A stretch of DNA of 15,411 bases from Oligoflexaceae bacterium (GTDB lineage Bacteria > Bdellovibrionota_B > Oligoflexia > Oligoflexales > Oligoflexaceae): positions 1 to 15,411 of the forward strand of contig CANJJY010000051.1 in the NCBI GenBank assembly GCA_947474445.1, read 5' to 3'. Below are positions 8,878-15,411 of this stretch, in pieces. Below the pieces are notes generated by a model. That model did not search any database. It saw only the letters and a program-made list of their open reading frames with translations, and was not told where the DNA came from. Numbering within the stretch: the first letter of the stretch is position 1; each line of letters begins with the position of its first letter. The position numbers were made by a program, and so were the translations under genes.

Positions 8878-9150
8878 ATGGAATTACACGGCGATAGATA
8901 TAAGAAGCTTCGCATGCTGGACATCGACGATCTGATTCTTTTGCAGCACCTGCTTAAGGGTGGGCGTCCATCAACGGGCGCTGCTTTACTGGGCCTGACG
9001 CCGCCTGCGGTCAGTCATCGTCTGCGGAAGATTGAGGACGTATTCGAGATCAAGCTATTCGATCGAATCGGTTCGAAGTTGAGCCTTAATACCGACGGCA
9101 AGGCTCTCTCGGAAAAAGCCGATCGTGCCCTGCTGCTCATGTGTAACTAA
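8878..9150 (+). CDS. LysR-type DNA-binding domain protein lacking an effector domain (truncated or HTH-only)
   Basis: Encodes 90 residues. From about residue 13 it is a typical LysR winged helix-turn-helix: an LDIDDLILLQHLL opening, a GRPSTGAALLGLTPPAVSHRLRKIE helix-turn-helix, then LFDRIGSKLSLNTDGKAL for the wing and start of the linker helix. Normal LysR regulators have about 300 residues with a ligand-binding domain. Here the frame ends at a TAA in the linker helix, and only 73 nt remain before the convergent acylphosphatase, so the effector domain is gone rather than frameshifted. The start has a good AGGAGA site 7 nt upstream, and the HTH residues look intact. It may be a decayed remnant or a working small DNA-binding protein; the preserved start region and operator-like repeat leave the second open. 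Confidence 0.7.
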   Translation: MELHGDRYKKLRMLDIDDLILLQHLLKGGRPSTGAALLGLTPPAVSHRLRKIEDVFEIKLFDRIGSKLSLNTDGKALSEKADRALLLMCN

Positions 9151-9223
9151 CAGCATCTGGCCTCGCGATAGCCGCCGCGCACCCAGCCCTGCGCTATCAA
9201 AAATCGCGCGGATCAGCTATGAA

Positions 9224-9502
9224 TCAGGCCTCTCGGCGAATCACAAACTGTCCCAAGTGCTGCTCGACCACCTGCCTTTGCTCCGTGTTTTGGATAAAGC
9301 CGCGCATGCGTTCCTGCAAAGCAGACACAAAATTTTCAACTTCACCCTTGTCTCCCTCGACGTGAACTTCGACGCGTCCATCACTCAAGTTTTGCACGTA
9401 GCCACTGACCTCAAAATTCTCCGCCAATTGTTTGGTTTGGTATCGAAACCCAACGCCCTGCACCCGACCTGAAAACCAAAGTCTCAACGCTGCACCCGCC
9501 AT
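9224..9502 (-). CDS. acyP: Acylphosphatase
   Basis: A small cytosolic enzyme of 92 residues, the usual acylphosphatase size, that hydrolyses acyl-phosphates such as carbamoyl or acetyl phosphate. The signature GRVQGVGFR (13-21) carries the phosphate-binding loop and catalytic arginine, and GYVQNLSDGRVEV (34-46) carries the catalytic asparagine. The fold is complete to the C-terminal strand (QFVIRR). The start at 9502 is supported by an AGGAGG site a few nucleotides upstream. It is convergent with the LysR stub, 73 nt away, and divergent from the ClpX-like gene. A possible -10 box TATAAC lies at 9556-9551, without a good -35. Confidence 0.93.
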   Translation of the reverse strand: MAGAALRLWFSGRVQGVGFRYQTKQLAENFEVSGYVQNLSDGRVEVHVEGDKGEVENFVSALQERMRGFIQNTEQRQVVEQHLGQFVIRREA

Positions 9503-9569
9503 CTACCCTCCTGGTTCTTTGCTATTCACTGGCCGCTCCGTCTTGGTCTCGTTATAGTTTCGAAAAGGT

Positions 9570-9597
9570 GGCGAAGCGAGCGGTCTTGCTCTTCGCC
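9570..9597 (+). other. Hairpin in the 5' leader of the ClpX-like gene
   Basis: GGCGAA (9570-9575) pairs with TTCGCC (9592-9597), with GAGC/GCTC pairing inside after a 2-nt bulge. It lies about 37 nt before the start codon. It might influence mRNA stability or translation; no known riboswitch is recognised. Confidence 0.35.
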
Positions 9598-9634
9598 CCG
9601 CCCCGGCCGCTCGACGCAGACAGAGGACGCTTGG

Positions 9635-10888
9635 ATGACGGATCTGAACAAACCCCTTCCCGCGCATCTGCAGCAGGAATTCGAGCAGCTGATCAGACAG
9701 CGCTTCGATGGCCAGGCTCAGGCGTTCTCGAGCGCTTTGTCCGTCCCTCCCCTCTCCGATGCGCCGCGAGAAGAAGCCTCGGATTGGGAATTTCATCTGA
9801 AGCCGCGCGAGATTAAAGAATATCTCGACCGCTATGTGATCCGTCAGAACGAAGCGAAGAAGACGCTCGCCATCGCTCTTTGCGATCATTATAACCAGGT
9901 TTCCTGGCGGGGGCCGGGTGAAGACGAGGATTATCAGAAACAAAATATTTTGCTTCTCGGCCCAACAGGGGTTGGCAAAACCTATTTGATCCGTAAGATG
10001 GCGGGGCTCATCGGCGTCCCCTTCGTCAAAGCCGACGCGACCAAGTTCAGCGAGACGGGTTACGTCGGGGCCAAGGTCGAAGATCTGCTCTGCGATCTCG
10101 TCCTGCAGGCCAAAGGAGATCTCGGACGAGCCGCCTGTGGCATCGTCTATCTGGACGAGGCGGACAAGCTGGCGAGACGATCGCGCGATGGCGGTAAAGA
10201 CGTCAACACACAAGGAGTTCAATTTGGCTTACTCAGGCTCTTGGAAGAAACCGATATCGATCTGCGTAGCGTTACGGAGTTTCATCCCCAGCTCGCGCCA
10301 GTATTGGATCTCTACAGAGGGCAGTCTGGGCGTCTCACGCTCAACACGAAACATATCCTCTTCATCCTCAGTGGAGCCTTCCACGGGCTCGAAGAAATTA
10401 TATACCGACGCCTCCACGCCGGTGCCATTGGCTTCACGCACCATCAAAACGAGCGGCCTACCGACCAAGAAATCTTAAATCACGCGACGGCCGCCGACTT
10501 CATCAGCTACGGACTCGAACCCGAGTTCATCGGGCGACTGCCGGTGCGCGTCGCCTGTCATCCGCTGAACGAAGCAGATTACTTCCAAATCCTCACCGCC
10601 TCGGAGGGCTCGGTGCTCAAACAGTACCAGAGATCCTTCGCCGTCTATGACATCGACCTTAGTTTTACCAACGGCGCGTTGCGCATGCTCGCGGCTCAAG
10701 CAGCAGCGGCTGGCACCGGAGCTCGCGCCTTGCTCTCTTTGTGCGAGCGAGCTCTGCGCCCCTTCAAATTTGATTTGCCTTCGACTCCTCTGCATGAGCT
10801 CAAGGTAACGGAAGAACTGCTGCGCGATCCCGATCTTTACCTCCTGAAAATTCTTCAAGCACACGGTCTTCAGCCCTCAAAATCTTGA
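9635..10888 (+). CDS. ClpX-like AAA+ unfoldase without N-terminal zinc-binding domain
   Basis: 417 residues. From about residue 55 it follows ClpX: LKPREIKEYLDRYVIRQNEAKKTLA, Walker A GPTGVGKT (109-116), pore-1 loop GYVG (142-145), Walker B IVYLDEAD (170-177), sensor 1 near FILSGAF, ClpP-docking loop IGF (265-267), arginine-finger segment EFIGRLP (297-303) and sensor 2 GTGAR (360-364). It probably unfolds proteins and could feed ClpP. The first 80 residues contain no cysteine, so the zinc-binding domain that recruits adaptors in ClpX is missing and an unrelated 50-residue segment takes its place. The conserved TRDVSGEGVQ block is altered to KDVNTQGVQ. The loop that carries RKH in ClpX is about 10 residues longer and lacks that motif. 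It is therefore most likely a specialised paralogue, not the housekeeping clpX, which would normally follow tig-clpP. The start follows AGAGGAC. Confidence 0.85.
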   Translation: MTDLNKPLPAHLQQEFEQLIRQRFDGQAQAFSSALSVPPLSDAPREEASDWEFHLKPREIKEYLDRYVIRQNEAKKTLAIALCDHYNQVSWRGPGEDEDYQKQNILLLGPTGVGKTYLIRKMAGLIGVPFVKADATKFSETGYVGAKVEDLLCDLVLQAKGDLGRAACGIVYLDEADKLARRSRDGGKDVNTQGVQFGLLRLLEETDIDLRSVTEFHPQLAPVLDLYRGQSGRLTLNTKHILFILSGAFHGLEEIIYRRLHAGAIGFTHHQNERPTDQEILNHATAADFISYGLEPEFIGRLPVRVACHPLNEADYFQILTASEGSVLKQYQRSFAVYDIDLSFTNGALRMLAAQAAAAGTGARALLSLCERALRPFKFDLPSTPLHELKVTEELLRDPDLYLLKILQAHGLQPSKS

Positions 10889-11222
10889 GCTTACACGAGT
10901 AAACTAAAACTCTTTGGAGACAAAGCTGCGCTTCAACTAGCAAAAGTTTACATATAGGGAATATTAACTTTTCTCCCATTTTTTTCAAAAAAATAGAGAC
11001 TTAAATCCTAGCTCCTCAGGCGCAGCCCGTATCACGGGCCTAAACAAGTAAACAAAGCAACCGAAAAGAATTAAGATGGGGAGGACCTTCAGCGAGCTCA
11101 CGGCTCCACTGAAGTGCTGGACCCGAGCGTAGCGTTTCTCAAGTCTCGAGCAACCTGAAGCAGGACAGTATTTTGGATTCTACCGTCGAGCTCAAGGTAC
11201 ACTCTTTTGAAAGGGAGTTTGC
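10889..11222. other. Intergenic region and 5' leader of the acyl-CoA dehydrogenase gene
   Basis: 334 nt without a credible gene. The first 110 nt are AT-rich and include a T7-C-A7 mirror-like stem (about 10980-10994). A GCCCG/CGGGC hairpin near 11027-11039 has no T-run and so is a doubtful terminator. A longer hairpin lies at 11087-11114. I did not find a convincing sigma-70 promoter for fadE. A possible 18-codon frame at 11075 has no support. Confidence 0.5.
11087..11114 (+). other. Interrupted stem-loop upstream of fadE
   Basis: CTTCAG (11087-11092) pairs with CTGAAG (11109-11114), and GAGC with GCTC inside, around a 5-nt loop. It lies about 110 nt before the ATG. It may be part of the mRNA leader or a protein-binding site; nothing in the sequence decides between these. 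Confidence 0.35.
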
Positions 11223-13697
11223 ATGGACAGTAGTTGGGTTTGGGTGCAAGAATACGCGCCCTATTTGTGGGCTTTAGCAGCCCTCGGTGCATTGTTTCTT
11301 GGCTTTCTTGGCGTTCAACTTTGGCTGTTCACCGCTTACGTCGTGTTTTGGTTTGCCGTACTCCAGGCGCCTGTCGCGCTCTGTGTGATCGTCGGCGTAC
11401 CGCTCTTGATTCTCAATCTGCCGCCTCTGCGCCGCATTCTTTTGAGCAATCAAGTCGTCACGATCTTGAAAAAACTCAACGTGCTGCCGGAGATCTCGGA
11501 GACGGAACAAGTCGCTCTCGAAGCTGGTACGACTTGGGTCGACAAAGAGCTTTTCTCAGGTAAGCCCGACTTCAACGCGATCAACAAAAACGCTTATTCG
11601 CAGCTCAGCGGCGATGAGAAATCCTACATCGACAATCAAGTGGAGAAGCTCTGCTCCATGATGAGCGATTGGGAGATCTTCCAACAGGGCGATCTCAATC
11701 GCGAGACCTGGGATTACATCAAAAAAGAAAAGTTCTTTGGCATGGTCATTCCCAAAGAATACGGCGGCCTCGGCTTTTCGGCGCTGGCCAACAGCGAAGT
11801 CGTCGCCAAACTATCGAGTCGTTCGATGCCACTCGCCGTTACGGTGATGGTCCCGAACTCGCTGGGACCTGGTGAGTTGATCTCTCACTACGGAACGCAA
11901 AAGCAAAAGGAATATTATCTGCCACGGCTCGCCGATGGTCGGGAGATTCCTTGTTTTGCGCTGACGGAACCGAATGCCGGATCCGATGCGGGCGGTATGC
12001 AATCCTTCGGGCAGGTGTTCAAAGGCGAAGATGGCAAGCTCTATATTCGATTGAATTGGACCAAGCGCTATATCACCCTCGCGGCGGTATCGACGCTCCT
12101 CGGACTGGCCGTCAAACTCAAAGATCCCGATAATCTGCTCGGCAAGGGCAAGGATCCTGGCATCACCTGCGTTCTCGTCCCAGCGACGACGGCCGGCGTG
12201 GTGCTCGGCAAGCGCCATAATCCTATGGGCGTTCCCTTCTTCAACTGTCCGACCGATGGCAAGGACGTCGTCATCCCCGTTGATCAAATCATCGGTGGTC
12301 CCGACTTCGCGGGTCGCGGTTGGCAGATGCTGATGGAATGTCTGGCGGTCGGTCGCTCGATCTCGCTGCCGGCGCAATCGACCGGTGGATCCAAATTGGT
12401 TCTCCGCGCGGCTGGTGCCTATGCGTCGATCAGAAAGCAGTTTGGCATGGAAATCGGCAAATTCGAGGGAATCGAAGAGCCTTTAGCGCGGATCGCGGGT
12501 CTCACCTATCTGCTCGAAGCCTCACGGGTCTTCACCGTCGGTGCTGTCGATTCGGGAATCAAGCCGTCTGTCGTCTCGGCGATAGCCAAGTACAACTCAA
12601 CAGAAATAGCCCGTCAGCTGATCAACGACGGGATGGACATTCTCGGTGGAGCCGCGATCTCGCGCGGACCGAGAAACCTCCTCGCGAATGGATACATCGC
12701 AACGCCGATCGGTATCACCGTCGAAGGCGCGAACATCCTCACGCGGTCGATGATCATCTTTGGACAGGGAGCGATTCGTTGCCATCCTTTCGCCTATGCG
12801 GAAGTGAAGGCGCTGCAATCAGGAGATCAAAAAGCTTTCGATGCCGCCTTCTGGGGTCACATCGGATTTGTGGTACGAAACAAGTGTCGCGCTCTGCTCT
12901 TGAGTCTCACCCGCGGCCATCTCGCGTCGACGCCGGGCGGACCGATGAAGCGTTACTATCAAAAGCTCGCTTGGGCTTCGGCTAGTTTCTCCTTCATGTC
13001 GGACATCGCTCTCGGATCCTACGGCGGAGCTTTGAAGCTGCGTGAAAAGATCACGGGTCGCTACGCGGACGTTCTCTCATGGATGTATCTGGCCACTGCT
13101 GTCATCCGTCGCTTTGAAGCGGAAGGAAGCAAACCCGAGCATCTACCTTTTGCCGAATGGGCGCTTCAGTATGCGTTTACCCGCATCCAAACCGCCTTCG
13201 AAGGGATTTACGCCAACATCGAAGTCCCGATTATCGGCGCCGTCTTCCGCGGTCCGATCGCGTTCTGGGCTCACTTCAACTCCTTTGGCGGCATGCCAAG
13301 CGATAAGCTCGGTCACACCATAGCGCAGGCGATCTGTCGTCCCGGAGCCGTGCGAGACGCTTTGAGCGGCGGCATCTACGTGCCAAAGAATCCTGAAGAA
13401 GGTTTGGGACGCTATGAGCACACGCTGAAGCTAGTCTTTGAAGCCGGGGCTGTTTACAGCAAGATCCACAAGGCGATCAAAGCGAAGCAGTTGCCCAAGG
13501 GCAAGCCTGAGCGCTCCGTGCAAAAAGCTCTCGATGCGGGGGTGATCACCCGTGAAGAGTTCCATCTCGTCCAGCGGGCAGAGGCCGCGCGCGATGATGC
13601 CATTCAGGTCGACTCCTTCCGTCTGGAAGATTTCGCGATGCATCTCGACACGCCTCATACGCAGAGTCCAGCACAGAAGAAGACAGCCAATCTCTAA
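11223..13697 (+). CDS. fadE: Acyl-CoA dehydrogenase, FadE type
   Basis: Full-length FadE of 824 residues (E. coli FadE has 814). It catalyses the first, FAD-dependent oxidation of acyl-CoA to trans-2-enoyl-CoA in beta-oxidation. The N-terminus has two hydrophobic segments (about 10-32 and 35-65) absent from ordinary acyl-CoA dehydrogenases, suggesting membrane attachment. The dehydrogenase core includes the ALTEPNAGSDAG flavin/substrate motif (E249) and TVEGANILTR with E501 as the expected catalytic base. After about 560 follows the extended C-terminal domain typical of FadE (DUF1974 region). The start has an AGGGAG site 5 nt upstream. It stands alone, with a strong terminator directly after it, so it is probably monocistronic. 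Electrons would pass to electron-transfer flavoprotein encoded elsewhere. Confidence 0.95.
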   Translation: MDSSWVWVQEYAPYLWALAALGALFLGFLGVQLWLFTAYVVFWFAVLQAPVALCVIVGVPLLILNLPPLRRILLSNQVVTILKKLNVLPEISETEQVALEAGTTWVDKELFSGKPDFNAINKNAYSQLSGDEKSYIDNQVEKLCSMMSDWEIFQQGDLNRETWDYIKKEKFFGMVIPKEYGGLGFSALANSEVVAKLSSRSMPLAVTVMVPNSLGPGELISHYGTQKQKEYYLPRLADGREIPCFALTEPNAGSDAGGMQSFGQVFKGEDGKLYIRLNWTKRYITLAAVSTLLGLAVKLKDPDNLLGKGKDPGITCVLVPATTAGVVLGKRHNPMGVPFFNCPTDGKDVVIPVDQIIGGPDFAGRGWQMLMECLAVGRSISLPAQSTGGSKLVLRAAGAYASIRKQFGMEIGKFEGIEEPLARIAGLTYLLEASRVFTVGAVDSGIKPSVVSAIAKYNSTEIARQLINDGMDILGGAAISRGPRNLLANGYIATPIGITVEGANILTRSMIIFGQGAIRCHPFAYAEVKALQSGDQKAFDAAFWGHIGFVVRNKCRALLLSLTRGHLASTPGGPMKRYYQKLAWASASFSFMSDIALGSYGGALKLREKITGRYADVLSWMYLATAVIRRFEAEGSKPEHLPFAEWALQYAFTRIQTAFEGIYANIEVPIIGAVFRGPIAFWAHFNSFGGMPSDKLGHTIAQAICRPGAVRDALSGGIYVPKNPEEGLGRYEHTLKLVFEAGAVYSKIHKAIKAKQLPKGKPERSVQKALDAGVITREEFHLVQRAEAARDDAIQVDSFRLEDFAMHLDTPHTQSPAQKKTANL

Positions 13698-13718
13698 GCG
13701 CTGTTTCGATTGACATCC

Positions 13719-13753
13719 GCCCCGGGAGACTCAGGTTTCTCGGGGCTTTTTCT
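13719..13753 (+). terminator. Intrinsic terminator after fadE
   Basis: An 11-bp GC-rich stem (GCCCCGGGAGA against TTTCTCGGGGC, with two G-T pairs), a 6-nt loop and a TTTTTCTT tail, 22 nt after the fadE stop. It is a textbook rho-independent terminator for the plus strand. Confidence 0.93.
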
Positions 13754-13810
13754 TGTCCGCCCGCCCTGCTTTCCTGCTCCCTCTGAGATCGAAAAGAAAA
13801 GACTGTGAAG

Positions 13811-13870
13811 CCTTTGAAATTGACGGTATACAGCCGCTGGACTTATAAACGATATAAATCATTTCAAAGG
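13811..13870. promoter_or_regulatory. Perfect 10-bp inverted repeat framing a promoter
   Basis: CCTTTGAAAT (13811-13820) and ATTTCAAAGG (13861-13870) are exact reverse complements separated by 40 nt. The left copy touches the -35 box and the right copy lies just after the predicted start site. Further out, GACTGT (13801-13806) and ACAGTC (13883-13888) are also complementary. It may be a paired operator allowing looping, or a long hairpin. Confidence 0.5.
13820..13849 (+). promoter_or_regulatory. Promoter of the Cys-repeat secreted protein gene
   Basis: A -35 box TTGACG (13820-13825) and a -10 box TATAAA (13844-13849) with 18-nt spacing, close to sigma-70 consensus. The start site would be near 13856, giving a leader of about 67 nt. 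Confidence 0.65.
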
Positions 13871-13922
13871 TTTAATTCTTTGACAGTCGATTTCCCCTAG
13901 CGCCCTTCACGGAGATACAACC

Positions 13923-15161
13923 ATGCGCCTTCTGTTCACGAGTTTCGTTCTCAGTATGCTCTGCGCGGTCTCCGCTTGGGCCAGTCCTTCCGATCAGGCC
14001 TGCGATGAATATTACGGCACGATCTTTACCTGTGGGAATCGGCAATGCGCGAAGTCAGATCCTGATTTCCAAAACATCTGTGTCATCGTTCCCAGCTCGC
14101 GTCCGGGCCGCATCGATCCGGTTTGTGATGTGTATTACGGCAGTGTTTTCCAATGCGGCTCCAAGCAGTGTGCAAAAGCCGATCCGGGGTATCAGCAGAT
14201 CTGTGTGGTCACGGCCAATTCGCGTCCCGCGGCCTCCACTCCGCCCCCTTCGACGCCGCCTCCGGGCCCAGGACCTGGTCCAGGTGATGGCGCGGATGCT
14301 GCTCGCGTGCGGGTGAAGAGTTTCAGTGCGAATGCCGATTGTGGGGCGACGCCTGATTTTGATGTCGTGACGCTATCGCCCTTGAATCCGACTTCGGGAT
14401 TTCGGGAAGAGTCGCTGCGCTTGTTCTTCAATGATTTTAGTCTCAGCACCGACTTTCCTGGTGATTATCACAAAAACTGTATTCTTGATGCGGATGTGCT
14501 GATTCCTGCCGGCTATCGTTTCCGTCCGGTTTCAGCGGCTGCTGAAGGCGTCTACTCGATCACTCCGGTGGACGAGAGTATCGGCTTCATCAAGGTCAGC
14601 TACGAGGTGCAGCCGCAAGGTTTTAAAGCGGAACGGACGAATGCGACTCCGTTCACGGGCCAAGGCGAGATCAAGTGTCTGGCGGCTCTAGAAAACAAGC
14701 CTTTTGTCAGCTGCAGTGGCAAGGAGTCGAGCGTTCGATTGCATACCAACATCGATCTGAATCTCGTGCAGTACAGTCCTGGCAACTCGCAGATCGATAT
14801 CGATGCCTCGCGGACAGATGTCGACCTTTCTTGGAAGTGGGAACTTGAGACCTGTTCGTCTTTCTTTGAGGGACGAGATTTTCAGACGCGTTATGTCGCG
14901 TATAGCGGCGATCGCATCAACGCGATCTTGCGACTGGATGGGGCGCAGGGAAGTTATACGACTTCGAGTTTTGTCGGGCGGCTCTATCAAGTGACTTATC
15001 GCGAGGGTGGAAGACGGGTTGAAGGACGTTGGTCTGGGGCTGGTAATGGGGGTTCGTTTAGCTTTACGCTGATGGATGAGAGTAGCGGACAGTTTGCGGG
15101 GACTTGGCGGGATGAGAATCAGCCTAGTCGGGCTTATTCTTGGAGTGGTTATTATCGTTGA
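13923..15161 (+). CDS. Secreted protein with two tandem four-Cys repeats and C-terminal beta-rich domains
   Basis: A predicted exported protein of 412 residues with unknown function. Residues 1-20 are a signal peptide ending AWA-SP. Two repeats follow (27-61 and 68-102), each with the pattern C-x9-C-x4-C-x10-C and a shared CxxYYG...QCAK.DP core. Then comes a Pro/Gly linker (about 103-124). Residues about 125-250 resemble DUF4360-type secreted domains (LFFNDF, KNC, DVLIPAGYRF), which I call only tentatively. The last 110 residues have a glycine/tryptophan strand pattern (GRWSGAGNGGSFSFTL, FAGTWRDE) seen in many secreted beta-barrel-like proteins. Cysteines (eight in the repeats, five beyond) suit disulfides outside the cytoplasm. 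The start follows GGAGA 7 nt upstream. A promoter with flanking inverted repeat precedes it. It stands alone. Confidence 0.8.
   Translation: MRLLFTSFVLSMLCAVSAWASPSDQACDEYYGTIFTCGNRQCAKSDPDFQNICVIVPSSRPGRIDPVCDVYYGSVFQCGSKQCAKADPGYQQICVVTANSRPAASTPPPSTPPPGPGPGPGDGADAARVRVKSFSANADCGATPDFDVVTLSPLNPTSGFREESLRLFFNDFSLSTDFPGDYHKNCILDADVLIPAGYRFRPVSAAAEGVYSITPVDESIGFIKVSYEVQPQGFKAERTNATPFTGQGEIKCLAALENKPFVSCSGKESSVRLHTNIDLNLVQYSPGNSQIDIDASRTDVDLSWKWELETCSSFFEGRDFQTRYVAYSGDRINAILRLDGAQGSYTTSSFVGRLYQVTYREGGRRVEGRWSGAGNGGSFSFTLMDESSGQFAGTWRDENQPSRAYSWSGYYR
14001..14228 (+). repeat. Tandem repeat encoding two four-Cys modules
   Basis: Two copies (14001-14105 and 14124-14228) with a 41-codon period. 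They share C-D-x-Y-Y-G, C-G-x-x-Q-C-A-K, D-P and I-C-V, and both end in S-R-P. Synonymous and conservative changes between copies suggest an old duplication kept under protein-level selection. Confidence 0.8.
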
Positions 15162-15181
15162 GGGTTTGGGGTTGTTGATCT

Positions 15182-15220
15182 GGTTATCCGAGTCTTGGGG
15201 TTAGACCCAGGCGGATAGCC
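15182..15220. other. Stem-loop after the secreted-protein gene (possible weak terminator)
   Basis: GGTTATCCG (15182-15190) pairs with CGGATAGCC (15212-15220), with one G-T pair and an inner TGGG/CCCA stem. It starts 20 nt after the stop codon. No T-run follows, so it is more likely an mRNA 3'-end stabiliser or processing structure than a classical terminator. Confidence 0.4.
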
Positions 15221-15411
15221 TGTCAGAAGTTGGAGCGTGACTTGGACTCGATTTAGTTATTTTTCTCAACGAGGTTGACTGTTTTCCCTACCTTTGAAGC
15301 GACATTCATCAACACGGTTCACAGGTGCTGTTCGAGTTGAATTTGCTACATTCGCACCTGCTGTTTGTGGTTCTGCCAAATAGCAAACAACAATGATAGA
15401 ATCTATTCTAA
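15221..15411. other. Gene-free end of the window with two symmetrical sites
   Basis: No coding region is visible. An inverted repeat CAGGTGC/GCACCTG lies at 15322-15328 and 15354-15360. A 14-nt palindrome TAGAAT-CT-ATTCTA lies at 15397-15410, at the very edge. These may belong to the control region of a gene beyond the window. Confidence 0.4.

Noticed and set aside
9125..9472. Plus-strand frame after the LysR stub, considered as a frameshifted LysR effector domain
   Set aside because: Its translation is the antisense of acylphosphatase and shows no LysR effector features, so a simple frameshift does not explain the truncation.
9503..10222. 239-codon minus-strand frame opposite the ClpX-like gene, ending next to acyP
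   Set aside because: A shadow of the AAA+ gene. Its adjacency to acylphosphatase looked like an operon, but the start lies inside the ClpX core and the protein has no recognisable domain.
11026..11040. GCCCG-TATCA-CGGGC hairpin as terminator of the ClpX-like gene
   Set aside because: The stem is short, about 140 nt from the stop codon, and is not followed by a T-run.
11075..11131. 18-codon frame upstream of fadE as a leader peptide
   Set aside because: Its composition shows no regulatory codon run, the ribosome-binding site is poor, and there is no attenuator-like pair of hairpins.

Overview
The window looks like chromosomal DNA from a Gram-negative bacterium of moderate GC content, probably Bdellovibrionota (Oligoflexia-like). 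The assignment rests on a DUF4423/TIGR02147-type regulator, a family I associate with Fibrobacter and Bdellovibrio/Oligoflexus relatives, on an archaeal/eukaryal-type prolyl-tRNA synthetase in a bacterium, and on the general look of the 16S gene. The genus is inference; the complete 16S gene could settle it.

Left part (1-2352): an rRNA operon read leftwards. It has tandem promoters P1 and P2, a leader of about 180-320 nt, the complete 16S gene, and the first 294 nt of the 16S-23S spacer, which is cut by the window edge and shows no tRNA. Leader and spacer are complementary over about 46 nt, forming the expected 16S processing stem. A second 13-bp complementarity lies further out, and a boxA-like element occurs once on each side of 16S.

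Translation genes (2353-5718): reading away from the rRNA operon are ettA (ABC-F translation factor) and proS (type-3 prolyl-tRNA synthetase), 47 nt apart. The proS stop codon lies inside the terminal repeat of a 124-bp imperfect palindromic element, followed by a bidirectional terminator shared with the next, convergent gene.

Minus-strand block (5805-8488): a beta-class glutathione S-transferase, then a coupled pair in which a TIGR02147-type regulator is followed after 8 nt by a secreted SGNH/GDSL hydrolase.

Small-gene region (8489-9634): a 389-nt intergenic region with several symmetrical sites, a 90-residue LysR DNA-binding domain with no effector domain, and a convergent acylphosphatase.

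Right part (9635-15411): a ClpX-like AAA+ unfoldase without the zinc-binding domain but with pore and ClpP-docking loops; a full-length FadE-type acyl-CoA dehydrogenase with a strong terminator; and a secreted protein with two tandem four-cysteine repeats, a Pro/Gly linker and C-terminal beta-rich regions, behind a good promoter framed by a perfect inverted repeat. The last 250 nt hold stem-loops but no gene.

Most of the window is housekeeping. The parts most worth a second look are the ClpX-like paralogue, the palindromic element at the proS stop codon, the LysR stub, the regulator/hydrolase pair and the Cys-repeat secreted protein.
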